64,000 bases of DNA from Larkinella rosea (GTDB lineage: Bacteria; Bacteroidota; Bacteroidia; Cytophagales; Spirosomataceae): the NCBI RefSeq assembly GCF_003858635.1, contig NZ_RQJO01000007.1, positions 745,941-809,940 of the forward strand, given 5' to 3'. Positions 34,998 to 44,081 of the stretch are shown one piece after another. The notes under the pieces were generated by a model. That model searched no databases and was not told the DNA's origin. It saw only the letters and a list, made by a program, of their open reading frames with translations. The number at the start of each line of letters is the position of its first letter. The stretch's first letter is position 1. A program made the translations under genes and the position numbers.

Positions 34998-35525
34998 ATG
35001 CTATATAAAACGAGATTTGCGCAGGTAAGCGACGAAACGGCGATCTATTCACTCTATCGGGAAGTTGCCGGAACGCCGGGGGGAATTGCGCGGGAAGCCG
35101 ATGAGATATCACCCAATTACATTGCCGCTAATCTGCAAAAATCCCTTAAAAACGGGGTTTCGCTGGTCATCGAAGATCCGAACGAGCCAGCGGTTTTGGT
35201 TGCAGAAGTGCATTGTTATCAGCTGGAACCCCGGGTTTTTAAACACATTTTGTCGGAATTGACGATTGTAGTTCACCCCGGTTTTCAGGGCCTGGGTTTG
35301 GGAAAGCTGTTATTTGTCAATCTGTTACAACACGTTGAGGAGCATAGGCACGATATTTTGCGGATTGAATTGATCGCCCGGGAAAGCAATAAAAAAGCCA
35401 TCGAATTTTACCAGAAAATCGGTTTTACGATCGAAGGGCGATTTGAAAAGCGGATCGATACAAAAACCGGAACGTTTGAAGCGGACATTCCAATGGCCTG
35501 GTTTAATAGGCATTATGAATCCTGA
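34998..35525 (+). CDS. GNAT-family acetyltransferase
   Basis: This 175-residue protein has the GNAT fold. The acetyl-CoA loop is VVHPGFQGLGLGKLLFVNLL (about 93-112), where Q-G-L-G-L-G replaces the usual Q/RxxGxG/A. It is followed by the beta5-alpha4 region with ESNKKAIEFYQKIGF (about 131-145), the typical Asn-Tyr end block, and ERRID-like basic residues. It resembles enzymes that acetylate small amines or protein N-termini. The substrate cannot be told. It starts 24 bp after the sulfatase stop and is followed by a terminator at 35,611. Confidence 0.85.
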   Translation: MLYKTRFAQVSDETAIYSLYREVAGTPGGIAREADEISPNYIAANLQKSLKNGVSLVIEDPNEPAVLVAEVHCYQLEPRVFKHILSELTIVVHPGFQGLGLGKLLFVNLLQHVEEHRHDILRIELIARESNKKAIEFYQKIGFTIEGRFEKRIDTKTGTFEADIPMAWFNRHYES

Positions 35526-35610
35526 AAATCTGAGAACGACTCGTTTTTAGAAAGGATGGCGACCGCCGTAACCGGAAAAAGTGCTTCTGCACTCATTTTT
35601 CAACCGTTTA

Positions 35611-35643
35611 AAAATACGAATCCGCACTGGTTCGTATTTTTTG
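35611..35643 (+). terminator. Rho-independent terminator
   Basis: A perfect 10-bp stem AAAATACGAA / TTCGTATTTT has a 10-base loop (35,621-35,630) and is followed by TTTT. It ends the sulfatase-GNAT unit. Confidence 0.8.
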
Positions 35644-35710
35644 TGTAGAATTGGGCGTGTAAATCTTCACTACACCGAAACCAGACGGCATAGGCTGTCG
35701 ACAACAACAT

Positions 35711-36694
35711 ATGGGACTTTTTGACTTCATCCGAAATGAATTTATCGAGGTCATCGACTGGGTCGACAACTCGAACGATACGATTATCTGGAAATTTCCG
35801 GACAACGGCAACAACATCAAGTACGGAGCGCAACTGACCGTGCGCGAATCGCAGGTAGCGGTTTTTATCAACGAAGGCCGGATTGCCGACGTTTATCAGC
35901 CGGGCCGCTACGAACTGACGACGCAGAACATGCCGATCATGACCACATTGCGGTCGTGGAAAATGGGGTTCGAGTCGCCCTTCAAAGTTGATATTTATTT
36001 TGTTTCGACCAAGCAGTTTACCAACCTGAAATGGGGAACGCAAAACCCGTTCATCGTCCGCGACCCGGAACTGAAACAGGTGCGCGTTCGGGCGTTCGGG
36101 GTGTTTGCCCTGCGTGTGGCCGATGCTGGAAAATTCATCAAGGAATTTGCCGGAACCACGCCCATCGTCCGCATCAGCGATGTCGAAGATCAGCTTCGGT
36201 CGGCGATTGTCACCAATTTTACGGATACGATAGGCGAAGCTGGTATTTCGGTTTATGATTTATCCCGGAATTATAAGGAAATCGGTGACAAGTTACTGCC
36301 GCTGCTCCAATCTGATTTTACGGGTTATGGGTTGGAACTGACGAAGTTCTACGTCGAAAATACGAGTCTGCCCCCCGAAGTGGAAGCCTTTCTGGACAAA
36401 ACGACACAGATGAACATGGTGGGTGATATGGCTCGTTTTCAGCAGTTTCAGGCCGGTGTGGCGCTGGAAGATGCTGCCGAAAATGGCGGGGCCGGGGGAG
36501 CTGCCGTGTTACTGGGCGGTTTGGGTAATTTCATGCAGAATACCAGTGCCGCCAATGCTCCGCAGCAGGCACCGAAAGAGGATAAAACCGAGGTGATGAA
36601 TTTGCTCAAGCAACTGGGTGAATTGAAAGCCGCCGGCATTCTGACCGATGAGGAATTCAATGCTAAAAAAGCCGATTTATTAGCTCGTTTATAA
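35711..36694 (+). CDS. SPFH-domain protein with C-terminal SHOCT domain (YdjI-like)
   Basis: The 327-residue protein has no membrane helix. Residues 1-250 form an SPFH/band-7-like domain of the bacterial YdjI or virion-core type (MGLFDFIRNEFIEVIDW, ESQVAVFINEGRIADVYQPG, FGVFALRV). An Ala/Gly-rich linker at about 258-290 is followed by a SHOCT domain (LLKQLGELKAAGILTDEEF, about 297-327). In Bacillus subtilis the ydjI gene lies with pspA, ydjG and ydjH in one envelope-stress operon, and YdjI recruits PspA to the membrane. Here it is paired 90 bp upstream of a zinc-ribbon membrane protein like YdjG, but no PspA is in the window. Confidence 0.85.
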   Translation: MGLFDFIRNEFIEVIDWVDNSNDTIIWKFPDNGNNIKYGAQLTVRESQVAVFINEGRIADVYQPGRYELTTQNMPIMTTLRSWKMGFESPFKVDIYFVSTKQFTNLKWGTQNPFIVRDPELKQVRVRAFGVFALRVADAGKFIKEFAGTTPIVRISDVEDQLRSAIVTNFTDTIGEAGISVYDLSRNYKEIGDKLLPLLQSDFTGYGLELTKFYVENTSLPPEVEAFLDKTTQMNMVGDMARFQQFQAGVALEDAAENGGAGGAAVLLGGLGNFMQNTSAANAPQQAPKEDKTEVMNLLKQLGELKAAGILTDEEFNAKKADLLARL

Positions 36695-36784
36695 CCAGGA
36701 AGGGAGGGAGAATGCAGTCGCGGGGGAAAACCGCTTGCCTGTTCTTTCTCCTTCCATTTCCGATCATTCTTCCTTTTTCTCCCA

Positions 36785-37885
36785 ATGCAGTCACCCTCCG
36801 AACTTTCCGATGTGGTCCGGGCGCCGTGTAAAACCTGTGGTGCGCAGTTAAAATTTTCGGCTGAGAAACAGAAACTGAGTTGTGATTATTGCGGTAATAC
36901 CGAGGATATCGCGTTCACGAAGAGTAACTTACACGAAAATCCGCTTTCCTTTCGCGTAGAAGACCGCCAGTTGCCAAACGCGCCAACGGAAGAAAAACGA
37001 CTGTTTACCTGCCAGAATTGCGGAGCCAAAACGACCGTTAATTACGACACGCCAACCATAACCTGCGCGTTTTGTAATTCCAAAAACGTCAATCCGGATG
37101 CGCAGAAAACGCGCTTGATCGAACCGGCCGGTTTGCTGCCGTTCCGGATTTCGAAGGAACAGGCGTTGCAGCGGTTTAAAAGCTGGGTGGGCGATAGCTG
37201 GCTGGCTCCGTCGGATTTATCGGCCGGGGCCATGCTGGACAATCTCCACGGGATTTACATTCCGTTCTGGACGTTCGACGCACAGGCTCATTCGGAGTAT
37301 TCGGGCGAAGCGGGCTACTATTATTATGTGCCGGTTCAGGTGCGGGATTCGAGCGGGAAGATGGTCACGCAGCAGCAGCAACGGGTTCGGTGGGAATACC
37401 GCAGCGGTTCGCACCAGGCTTTCTACGACGATATGCTCGAAATGGCGTCCCGTAAATTGTCGCAGCAGGAAAGTCAGGTGCAGGAAGCCAGCCGGTTTAA
37501 TTTGCAGGAAGTGGTCGATTACGATCCCCGGATTCTGCTGGGCTGGGAAGCCGAGGTTTATAGCATTGATTTACAGGAAAGCGCGCGAAAAGCCGAAGAA
37601 CAGATTCGGAACCGTGAAGAAAACGCCTGTGCGTCACAAATGGGGGGCGATACGCAGCGCAACCTGAACGTCGATACCACGCTGACCAACCAGACGTTCA
37701 AGCATATTTTGTTACCGCTCTGGATTTGTATGTATCTCTACAACGGAAAGCAGTACCGGTTCCTGGTCAATGGACAAACGGGCCAGATTGCTGGAGAACG
37801 ACCCAAATCGGCCTGGAAGATCGCGTTGGTGGTTTTTGCCTTCCTGCTCCTGGTTCTCTTCTTTTTCTGGCTTGGGAAGCGGTAG
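36785..37885 (+). CDS. Double zinc-ribbon protein with C-terminal membrane anchor (YdjG-like)
   Basis: This 366-residue protein has two zinc ribbons at the N-terminus: the first uses Cys15, Cys18, Cys33 and Cys36 (CKTCG, CDYCG), and the second is at about 75-96 (CQNCG, CAFC). The middle 230 residues are soluble with aromatic patches (HGIYIPFWTFDAQA, YYYYVPVQV). A single membrane helix at about 345-363 (ALVVFAFLLLVLFFFWL) anchors the C-terminus, so the ribbons face the cytoplasm. The layout matches YdjG of Bacillus. With the SPFH-SHOCT gene before it, the pair probably forms a membrane-stress or membrane-microdomain complex. Confidence 0.8.
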   Translation: MQSPSELSDVVRAPCKTCGAQLKFSAEKQKLSCDYCGNTEDIAFTKSNLHENPLSFRVEDRQLPNAPTEEKRLFTCQNCGAKTTVNYDTPTITCAFCNSKNVNPDAQKTRLIEPAGLLPFRISKEQALQRFKSWVGDSWLAPSDLSAGAMLDNLHGIYIPFWTFDAQAHSEYSGEAGYYYYVPVQVRDSSGKMVTQQQQRVRWEYRSGSHQAFYDDMLEMASRKLSQQESQVQEASRFNLQEVVDYDPRILLGWEAEVYSIDLQESARKAEEQIRNREENACASQMGGDTQRNLNVDTTLTNQTFKHILLPLWICMYLYNGKQYRFLVNGQTGQIAGERPKSAWKIALVVFAFLLLVLFFFWLGKR

Positions 37886-38078
37886 GATTAATCAACTGAT
37901 GGCCGTTTTTTCATGTAAGTTTTGTTCCTATTTTTATTAACAAAAGGAATCACTTTATCGGTGGGTTGTTGCTGTAAATCGTTAATTTTACAGGTCGGAG
38001 GAGGAGCGTATTGGTTTAAAATGTACGTAACTGCTTGTCGATAAGTTAATTGCACGCACAGTAAAAGGTCAATTTCAA

Positions 38079-39083
38079 TTGCTTGAATCTATCCAACTTG
38101 TAAAATCTTTCGGGGACGTTACGGCGGTTCGTGGCGTATCGCTGGTTATCAAACCGGGTGAGATTGTGGGGTTGGTTGGAGCGAGTGGCTCCGGAAAAAG
38201 TACGATGCTAAATCTGCTAGCGGGCTTGGTCGATGCCACGGAAGGCACCGTAAAATTGAATGGTGAACGGGTAAAAGGGCCATCGGAACAACTGGTGCCG
38301 GGGCATCCGCACATCAAACTCGTCCATCAGGAATACCAGTTGATGCCCAATGTCAGCATTCGCGAAAATATAGCCTATTCCCTGCGGTTTTACGAAAAAC
38401 GCTATCAGGATTACCGAATCGATCAGCTAATCGGGCTGTGTCGGCTGGAAGCGGTGCAACATCGATTGCCGCGTCAGGTGTCGGGTGGGGAAAAGCAGCG
38501 GACGGCCATCGCCCGTGCCATCGCCGAAAAACCGGCCGTTTTGTTACTCGACGAACCATTCAGTCACCTCGATCTGCCAAACCGGGAATTGATTCGCGGG
38601 ATGTTGCTGGATCTGGTGCGGCATGAAAAAACCGCCTGCCTGTTTGTTACCCACGATTCGACCGACGCCCTTTCGATTCCCAGCCGCATCGGTATTTTAC
38701 AGGACGGCCACCTGGTTCAGCTGGGTGCGCCGATGGACGTTTACCGCCGTCCGTACAACGCATATGTGGCCCAGATGACCGGCCCCGCCAATTTGATCCG
38801 GGCTAAACACCTGCCGTTGATGGGGATCATTCACGCGTATCAACCGAACGCCCTGGCCTGTGTGCGCCCCGAGCAGATCCGTTTGTCCGACCGGGGCCGT
38901 TTTGGCGGTACTGTCCGAAACGTATTTTTCAAAGGGGCTTTTATTGAAGTGGAAGTTGAAATGAACCGGTTTGTTAACCTGACTTTTCTGGCGCCGTCCA
39001 GCGAAAAAATCAAAGTGGGTCAGCTGGTTGGGCTTGAAATGTCGCCCGAAGCCGTTCACTGGATGCGGGGTTCAGCTTCTTAG
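38079..39083 (+). CDS. ABC transporter ATP-binding protein (PotA/FbpC-like)
   Basis: The 334-residue ATPase starts with TTG at 38,079, because no ATG or GTG fits before the beta strand ESIQLVKSF. Walker A is GASGSGKS (34-41), the Q loop is VHQEYQLMPN, the signature is VSGGEKQR, Walker B is VLLLDEPF and the switch His is in FVTHDS. A C-terminal TOBE-like domain (about 250-334, CVRPEQIRL) places it with importer ATPases for iron, polyamines or sugars. No permease or binding-protein gene is next to it, so its partners must lie elsewhere. Its stop overlaps the convergent GIN-domain gene by 4 bp. Confidence 0.88.
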   Translation: MLESIQLVKSFGDVTAVRGVSLVIKPGEIVGLVGASGSGKSTMLNLLAGLVDATEGTVKLNGERVKGPSEQLVPGHPHIKLVHQEYQLMPNVSIRENIAYSLRFYEKRYQDYRIDQLIGLCRLEAVQHRLPRQVSGGEKQRTAIARAIAEKPAVLLLDEPFSHLDLPNRELIRGMLLDLVRHEKTACLFVTHDSTDALSIPSRIGILQDGHLVQLGAPMDVYRRPYNAYVAQMTGPANLIRAKHLPLMGIIHAYQPNALACVRPEQIRLSDRGRFGGTVRNVFFKGAFIEVEVEMNRFVNLTFLAPSSEKIKVGQLVGLEMSPEAVHWMRGSAS

Positions 39084-39772
39084 TCATCCTTTTTCTGATT
39101 GGAAATAACCGTCTGTGGGTTGCCCCGGTGCGTTACGTCCGCCCCTCCGCGCGTGTTTTTTTCCAGCCGTTTCGTCACAGTTACGGCCGCATCACTCGCC
39201 CCGGATGCCCGAATAACCGCTTCGGCCGCCGTGAGGTCATACGCTTTTAAATCCGATGCTCCCGAAATGTCTACATCGAGGAGTTTGGTTCGCCCGCTTA
39301 GCCGGGTGTCCGATGCCCCCGACGCTTTCAGCCGGATGCGGTTAGCGGTGATGTCTTTCATCGACAGGTCGGCGGCTCCCGACAAGGCAATTTCGAGTTC
39401 CTCCGTGTCGAATGAATCATTGACATCGCCGTCCGATGCACCGGAAAGCGTGATGCCCCGCAAAGCGGGCATGGTAACGATCAGCCGGGGTGACTTGCGG
39501 TTTTTGCCCGCAATCCAATTTCCCGCCGGTCGGTTAAAACGGGCAAGGAGTACACCGTTTTCGCTTTTGACCGACAGGTATTCGGTTTCGCCGGGAGCCA
39601 AGTCGGCGACAATATCGAAGCTGCCTTTCCGGATTTCGATGTCGATGGCATTGGCCACATCGATGCGATCGAATGATTTGATTCGGAATTGCTTCGTAAC
39701 GGACTGTGCTTCGGATCTCCCGAAAACCGTACTGAAAACCAGAAAGGTTAAATAAATGGATTTGAGTTGCAT
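39080..39772 (-). CDS. GIN-domain (DUF2807) secreted protein
   Basis: The start is set at ATG 39,772 (MQLKSIYLTFLVFSTVFG), which gives a signal peptide ending near SEAQ. The 230-residue protein is a head-GIN-domain (putative auto-transporter adhesin) protein: FDRIDVANAIDIEIRKG opens the domain, and a beta-helix of short repeats follows, with SGASD or a near variant recurring at least five times. Such proteins are common in Bacteroidota and sit in the periplasm or at the outer membrane; their function is unknown. The gene is convergent with the ABC ATPase gene and downstream of the second sulfatase on the same strand. Confidence 0.85.
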   Translation of the reverse strand: MQLKSIYLTFLVFSTVFGRSEAQSVTKQFRIKSFDRIDVANAIDIEIRKGSFDIVADLAPGETEYLSVKSENGVLLARFNRPAGNWIAGKNRKSPRLIVTMPALRGITLSGASDGDVNDSFDTEELEIALSGAADLSMKDITANRIRLKASGASDTRLSGRTKLLDVDISGASDLKAYDLTAAEAVIRASGASDAAVTVTKRLEKNTRGGADVTHRGNPQTVISNQKKDD

Positions 39773-39837
39773 GGTGGATGAAAGTTGCGGTTGCTGGTAA
39801 CAAGATGCCAGGAAAAGCCGGAAAGTTGCACGGGTCT

Positions 39838-41220
39838 TTATTTTCCGCTCTGCCACGGCACCGACCCGCTTTGCTGGATGTGGTTCATCAATAATAGTGT
39901 CAGCTCGTTCGCTTTGGCTTTTTCCTGACCGGCCAGATTCGTCGCTTCTTTCGGATCATCTTTCAGGTTGTACAGTTCGTAAGGCGAAAACGGGTTAGCT
40001 TGCAGCAATTTCCAGTCGCCCAGCCGAACCGCCTGCGTCGTCAATCCTTTAAAAGTGTCGGTTCCTTCCCGTCGGATAAAAAAGAGAGGTCTTTGTCTGA
40101 AAACAGCAACCTCTTCGTTCCTCGAATTGTGAGTTAACAGTGTTAAGAAAGATTTTCCGTCGATGGGTGTAGTGATTTTTTGTCCGGTTATTTCCAAAAA
40201 GGTCGGCATCCAGTCGCTCAACTGCAGGGGTTCATCGGAAATTCGACCCGGCTGAATGTGCCCCGCCCAGGCCACCCCGGCCGGAATCAGAATTCCGCCT
40301 TCGTACATGGTTCCTTTGAACGCCCGGTGCGGACCGTTGTTGGCTTTGCCGGGTCCCCAGCCGCCGTTGTCGCTCGTGAAAACGATCAAGGTGTTTTCCA
40401 GTTGCCGATTGGCCTTCAATGTCGCCAGCAATCTTCCGATGTTAGCGTCCATGTGCTCGATCAGTGCCACGAGTTTGGCCCGTGTCGGATCGATGTTCGG
40501 TTCCCTTTTTTGAACCCATTCGAGCCACTCGGCGGGAGGTTGCAGCGGATTGTGGGGCGCGTTGTAGGCAAGATACAGGAAGAACGGTTTGGCGTTTCCT
40601 TTGCGCGAATTCAAATAGGTAACTGCTCCATCGGTAAACACATCGGTTGCGTGACCGGGTGGATCAATGGTTTGCCGGTTATGTCGCATGAAATGATGGT
40701 TGTTCCGAAGCTTGGTGTAATAATCATCCATCATATCGCCCAGAAAACCGTAAAATTCCTGAAAACCGCGTTCGTTCGGCGTATTTGGCGTTTCCAGCCC
40801 CAAATGCCATTTCCCCATCAAAGCCGTATGATAGCCGGCCTTTTGCAAATAGGTGGGCAGCAGTGGACCGGGTGCCAGATACCCCCAACTGTCGCTCGCA
40901 ACATCCCGGATAACGCCTGGAACGCCCATGCGCTCCGGCCATTGACCCGATAGCAGGGCCGCCCGACTGGGTGAACAAACCGGACTATTGGCGTAGAAAT
41001 GCGTAAACCGCAAACCGGCCCGCATCAAACTGTCAATATGGGGCGTTTTGAGATCCGTTGCCCCGTAGCTCGAAAGATCTCCCCACCCCAGGTCGTCGGC
41101 AATGATGAAGACAATGTTGGGCTTTGCTGGCGGGGCAGGGGGAGTATGACTGAAGAATAAAACACTGACGCCAGTCAGCATCAGGACCAAAACAACGGGC
41201 AGGAACAGGCGGTATTTCAT
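39838..41220 (-). CDS. Sulfatase (formylglycine-dependent), second copy
   Basis: The start is set at ATG 41,220 (MKYRLFLPVVLVLMLTG, a signal peptide or anchor). An ATG at 41,256 and a longer open frame to 41,556 exist, but the latter runs into the divergent queE gene. The 460-residue protein has NIVFIIADDLGWGDLSSYG for metal binding and VCSPSR with Cys82 as the formylglycine residue, then MGKWHLGLE and FTSDNGGWGPGKAN. It is clearly different from the sulfatase at 33,606 and so likely has a different substrate. The GIN-domain gene follows 65 bp downstream and may be co-expressed. Confidence 0.92.
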   Translation of the reverse strand: MKYRLFLPVVLVLMLTGVSVLFFSHTPPAPPAKPNIVFIIADDLGWGDLSSYGATDLKTPHIDSLMRAGLRFTHFYANSPVCSPSRAALLSGQWPERMGVPGVIRDVASDSWGYLAPGPLLPTYLQKAGYHTALMGKWHLGLETPNTPNERGFQEFYGFLGDMMDDYYTKLRNNHHFMRHNRQTIDPPGHATDVFTDGAVTYLNSRKGNAKPFFLYLAYNAPHNPLQPPAEWLEWVQKREPNIDPTRAKLVALIEHMDANIGRLLATLKANRQLENTLIVFTSDNGGWGPGKANNGPHRAFKGTMYEGGILIPAGVAWAGHIQPGRISDEPLQLSDWMPTFLEITGQKITTPIDGKSFLTLLTHNSRNEEVAVFRQRPLFFIRREGTDTFKGLTTQAVRLGDWKLLQANPFSPYELYNLKDDPKEATNLAGQEKAKANELTLLLMNHIQQSGSVPWQSGK

Positions 41221-41283
41221 AAAGGCTGACGAAAGCCGTGGGAATAAATAAACCATCGCCCGCAAATTCCGTAACTTTGGGCC

Positions 41284-41916
41284 ATGAATCAAGTACGAAC
41301 GCAACAAACCGACACAATTGAACGGCTTCCGGTCATGGAGTCGTTTTATACCTTGCAGGGGGAGGGTGCACACACCGGAAAAGCGGCCTATTTTATTCGG
41401 CTGGGGGGCTGCGATGTGGGGTGTCACTGGTGTGATGTCAAGGAATCCTGGGATGTGACTGCGCATCCGAGCTATTCGATTGACGATCTGGTAGAAGGCG
41501 CTTTGCAATATCCCGGACGAATGGCTGTCATTACGGGCGGAGAACCCCTGATGCACGACCTGAGCGGGCTGACGGCTGCACTAAAAAAAGCCGGTTTTAA
41601 CACGAATATCGAAACTTCCGGCGTTTATCCCGTAAGTGGTAGCTGGGACTGGATCTGTTTTTCGCCGAAGAAATTCAAGGAGCCGCACCCGGACATTTTT
41701 CGGAAGGCCGATGAATTGAAAGCAATCATTTACCATAAAAGCGATTTTGCCTTTGCCGAATCGTTTGTGGCGTCGCTCCGTTCGGATTGCAAACTGTTTT
41801 TGCAACCGGAATGGAGTCGTTCCAATGAAATGTTACCTCTTATCGTTGAGTATGTAAAACAGCATCCGCAATGGCAGGTTTCGTTGCAAACGCACAAGTT
41901 TATGGACATTCCCTGA
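41284..41916 (+). CDS. queE: 7-carboxy-7-deazaguanine synthase QueE
   Basis: This 210-residue radical SAM enzyme makes the deazapurine ring of queuosine and related 7-deazaguanines. The N-terminal block MESFYTLQGEGAHTGKAAYF is the family mark. The cluster-binding cysteines are Cys43, Cys47 and Cys50 (CDVGCHWC), and GGEP (TGGEPLMHD) binds SAM. CDVKESWD, rather than the CxxxCxxC-FC wording of other radical SAM enzymes, is typical of Bacteroidota QueE. A start at ATG 41,335 is possible but would lose conserved residues. It is divergent from the sulfatase across 63 bp. Other queuosine genes are not in the window. Confidence 0.93.
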   Translation: MNQVRTQQTDTIERLPVMESFYTLQGEGAHTGKAAYFIRLGGCDVGCHWCDVKESWDVTAHPSYSIDDLVEGALQYPGRMAVITGGEPLMHDLSGLTAALKKAGFNTNIETSGVYPVSGSWDWICFSPKKFKEPHPDIFRKADELKAIIYHKSDFAFAESFVASLRSDCKLFLQPEWSRSNEMLPLIVEYVKQHPQWQVSLQTHKFMDIP

Positions 41917-43850
41917 GGGAAAAAGGGTTGGCGGGACTCAAAACCGCCATCCTGCTTTTGCTTCTTTTCATTTTTCCTCCGTTTCATTTTTCGGCTTCGG
42001 CTCAAAATAAAAAAGCCGTCGAGCTCTACAAAAAAGCCGTCGAAGCCCTTGCGCAGCGCCAGATGCCCCTTTCGCTGGAGTTGTTTCATCAGGCGGTGGA
42101 ACGCGATACCGGATACACGGAAGCGTATCTGAAACTGGGGCAGGTTTATGAATTCATGCGTCAGCCCGATCAGGCGTTTCAGGTATACCAGCGGGCCATC
42201 CGACAGCAGCCTGCAAACCCGTCGACGGGTTTAGCCTATCAGTTTGTCAGCTCCTATCTGCTTAAAAAAGGCAATTACCTTGGCGCGATTCCGAACATCG
42301 AGCGGTTGCAGAAACTTTTCACACCTCAGTCGATTCAGTGGAAGAAAATTGACCGGATGCTGCAAACCGCTCGTTTTGGCGAGCAGGCCATTCAGAATCC
42401 GTTGCCGGTAAAACCGCAACCCTTGTCGGCAACGGTTCAGGCATTCCCGTCGCAGTATTTTCCGGTTCTGACCGCCGATGAACAAACGCTGGTGTACACG
42501 GTTTTGAAGCCGGAAGGAGATGAAGATCTGATGGTTGCGACCCAAAAAGGCGAAACCTGGAGCCCCCCCGAATCCATTTCGCCCCACATCAATACGCCCA
42601 ACAACGAAGGAACGCCGTCGCTTTCGGCCGATGGTCGGACGCTGGTGTTTACGGCCTGTCAGGGACGCACGGGATACGGAAGTTGCGATCTCTATATTTC
42701 CCGCAAAACCGGTAACACCTGGTCGGAGCCGCAGAACCTCGGCCCCATGATCAACACCCGTTCGTGGGAATCGCAGCCCGCATTGTCGGCCGACGGTCGG
42801 CGGTTGTATTTTGTATCGGATCGAAACGGCGGGCTTGGCCGACGCGACATCTGGTGCAGTGACCTGGGCGAAGACGGCGAGTGGAAGACGCCCTATAACC
42901 TGAAAAGCATCAACACCCCATTCGACGAAGCTTCGCCGTTTATTCACGCCAACGGCCTGAGCCTGTTTTTTGCGTCGGAAGGACATATGGGAATGGGCGG
43001 TTACGACCTTTTTGTGGCCGACAGCACGGCCACCGGCTGGTCGAACCCGCAGAATCTGGGTTACCCCATCAATACCTCCGATGATCAGGCGGCTTTGTTT
43101 GTATCGGCTAACGGGGCACACGCGTATTACTCGCAGGAACAAGCCACGACGGACGGAAAGCAACGCTCCAAACTTTATAAGTTCGATTTGCCGGATGCGT
43201 TGCGGCAGAAGGTGCGCCCGGTTAGTTACCTGAAAGGGCTGGTAGCCGACGCCCGCACCAAAAAACCGCTGAATGCCACCATCGAACTGATCGATCTGGC
43301 AACCAATCAACTCGTTACCCGCGTGCAGTCTGACCCACAAACCGGTCAGTATACCGCCATTTTGCCGACGGGCGGAGAATACGCGCTCTATGTTCTTGGG
43401 GCCGGGTATTTGTTCAAGAGTTTGTCGTTTGATTTTACGGGAAAACGGGAAGGAGAGGGGCTGACGATGCGTGTGCCGCTGGAACCGATCAGGCCAGCTG
43501 ACGGGGGCGCACCGGCCAAAGAGACGCTGAACAATATTTTCTTTGAAACGAGCCGCTACGATCTGGCCGAAAAATCGCGCACGGAACTCGACCGGCTGGT
43601 GAAGTTTCTGGAAGTAAATCCCTCGGTTCAGATTGAGGTTTCCGGTCATACCGATAATCAGGGCGGAACGGCTAATAACCTGGAATTGTCGAAAAAACGG
43701 GCGCAGTCCGTGGTGAACTACCTGACCAAAGCCGGTATTGCCACCACCCGTATCCGATCGGCCGGATACGGCGAAACCCGGCCTGTGGCTCCCAATACCA
43801 CCGACGAAAACCGCAAACTCAACCGGCGGATCGAGTGGCGGATTTTGTAA
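41871..43850 (+). CDS. OmpA-family protein with TPR and PD40 repeats
   Basis: From ATG 41,871 the product is 659 residues but overlaps queE by 46 bp. A TTG at 41,928, 12 bp after the queE stop and behind a GGGAAAAAGGG purine run, would give a cleaner signal peptide (LAGLKTAILLLLLFIFPP, cleavage near SASAQ) and may be the true start. Domains follow in order: TPR repeats (about 47-140), WD40-like PD40 beta-propeller blades (about 195-420, with recurring ADGRTLVFTA-like and ADGRRLYFVS-like strands), a small CarboxypepD-like fold (about 445-530), and a C-terminal OmpA domain (about 545-659, EVSGHTDNQG, ELSKKRAQSVVNYL). It probably links outer membrane and peptidoglycan. Similar proteins occur in T9SS and gliding contexts. 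Confidence 0.88.
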   Translation: MAGFVANAQVYGHSLREKGLAGLKTAILLLLLFIFPPFHFSASAQNKKAVELYKKAVEALAQRQMPLSLELFHQAVERDTGYTEAYLKLGQVYEFMRQPDQAFQVYQRAIRQQPANPSTGLAYQFVSSYLLKKGNYLGAIPNIERLQKLFTPQSIQWKKIDRMLQTARFGEQAIQNPLPVKPQPLSATVQAFPSQYFPVLTADEQTLVYTVLKPEGDEDLMVATQKGETWSPPESISPHINTPNNEGTPSLSADGRTLVFTACQGRTGYGSCDLYISRKTGNTWSEPQNLGPMINTRSWESQPALSADGRRLYFVSDRNGGLGRRDIWCSDLGEDGEWKTPYNLKSINTPFDEASPFIHANGLSLFFASEGHMGMGGYDLFVADSTATGWSNPQNLGYPINTSDDQAALFVSANGAHAYYSQEQATTDGKQRSKLYKFDLPDALRQKVRPVSYLKGLVADARTKKPLNATIELIDLATNQLVTRVQSDPQTGQYTAILPTGGEYALYVLGAGYLFKSLSFDFTGKREGEGLTMRVPLEPIRPADGGAPAKETLNNIFFETSRYDLAEKSRTELDRLVKFLEVNPSVQIEVSGHTDNQGGTANNLELSKKRAQSVVNYLTKAGIATTRIRSAGYGETRPVAPNTTDENRKLNRRIEWRIL

Positions 43851-43985
43851 ATTTCAGGGAAATAATGACCAGAAATTGTCCGAAATCGAAACTGGCAATG
43901 GTCAAATTTCCTGGAAGTCGACCACAGCGGGAGAGGTTTTTTCGCCCTAAATAATTAAGCGGGAAAACCTAATTGGTCGCATTAA

Positions 43986-44023
43986 CCTACCAATGCCGAT
44001 TTAAAAAATCGGGCATTGGTAGG
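43986..44023. terminator. Bidirectional terminator between convergent genes
   Basis: CCTACCAATGC-CGATTT pairs with AAATCGGGCATTGGTAGG (one bulged base) and is followed by ATTTTC. It lies between the OmpA-type gene (plus) and the large surface-protein gene (minus). Confidence 0.75.
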
Positions 44024-44081
44024 ATTTTCAATCCAGTGATAAACTATACAATAACCCGTGTTCAGAGCTTTGTTTGTTGAG

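Noticed and set aside
42231..43649. Minus-strand frame of 472 codons.
   Set aside because: It is fully antisense to the OmpA/PD40 gene, whose reading frame has clear domains; the antisense product is low-complexity and basic.
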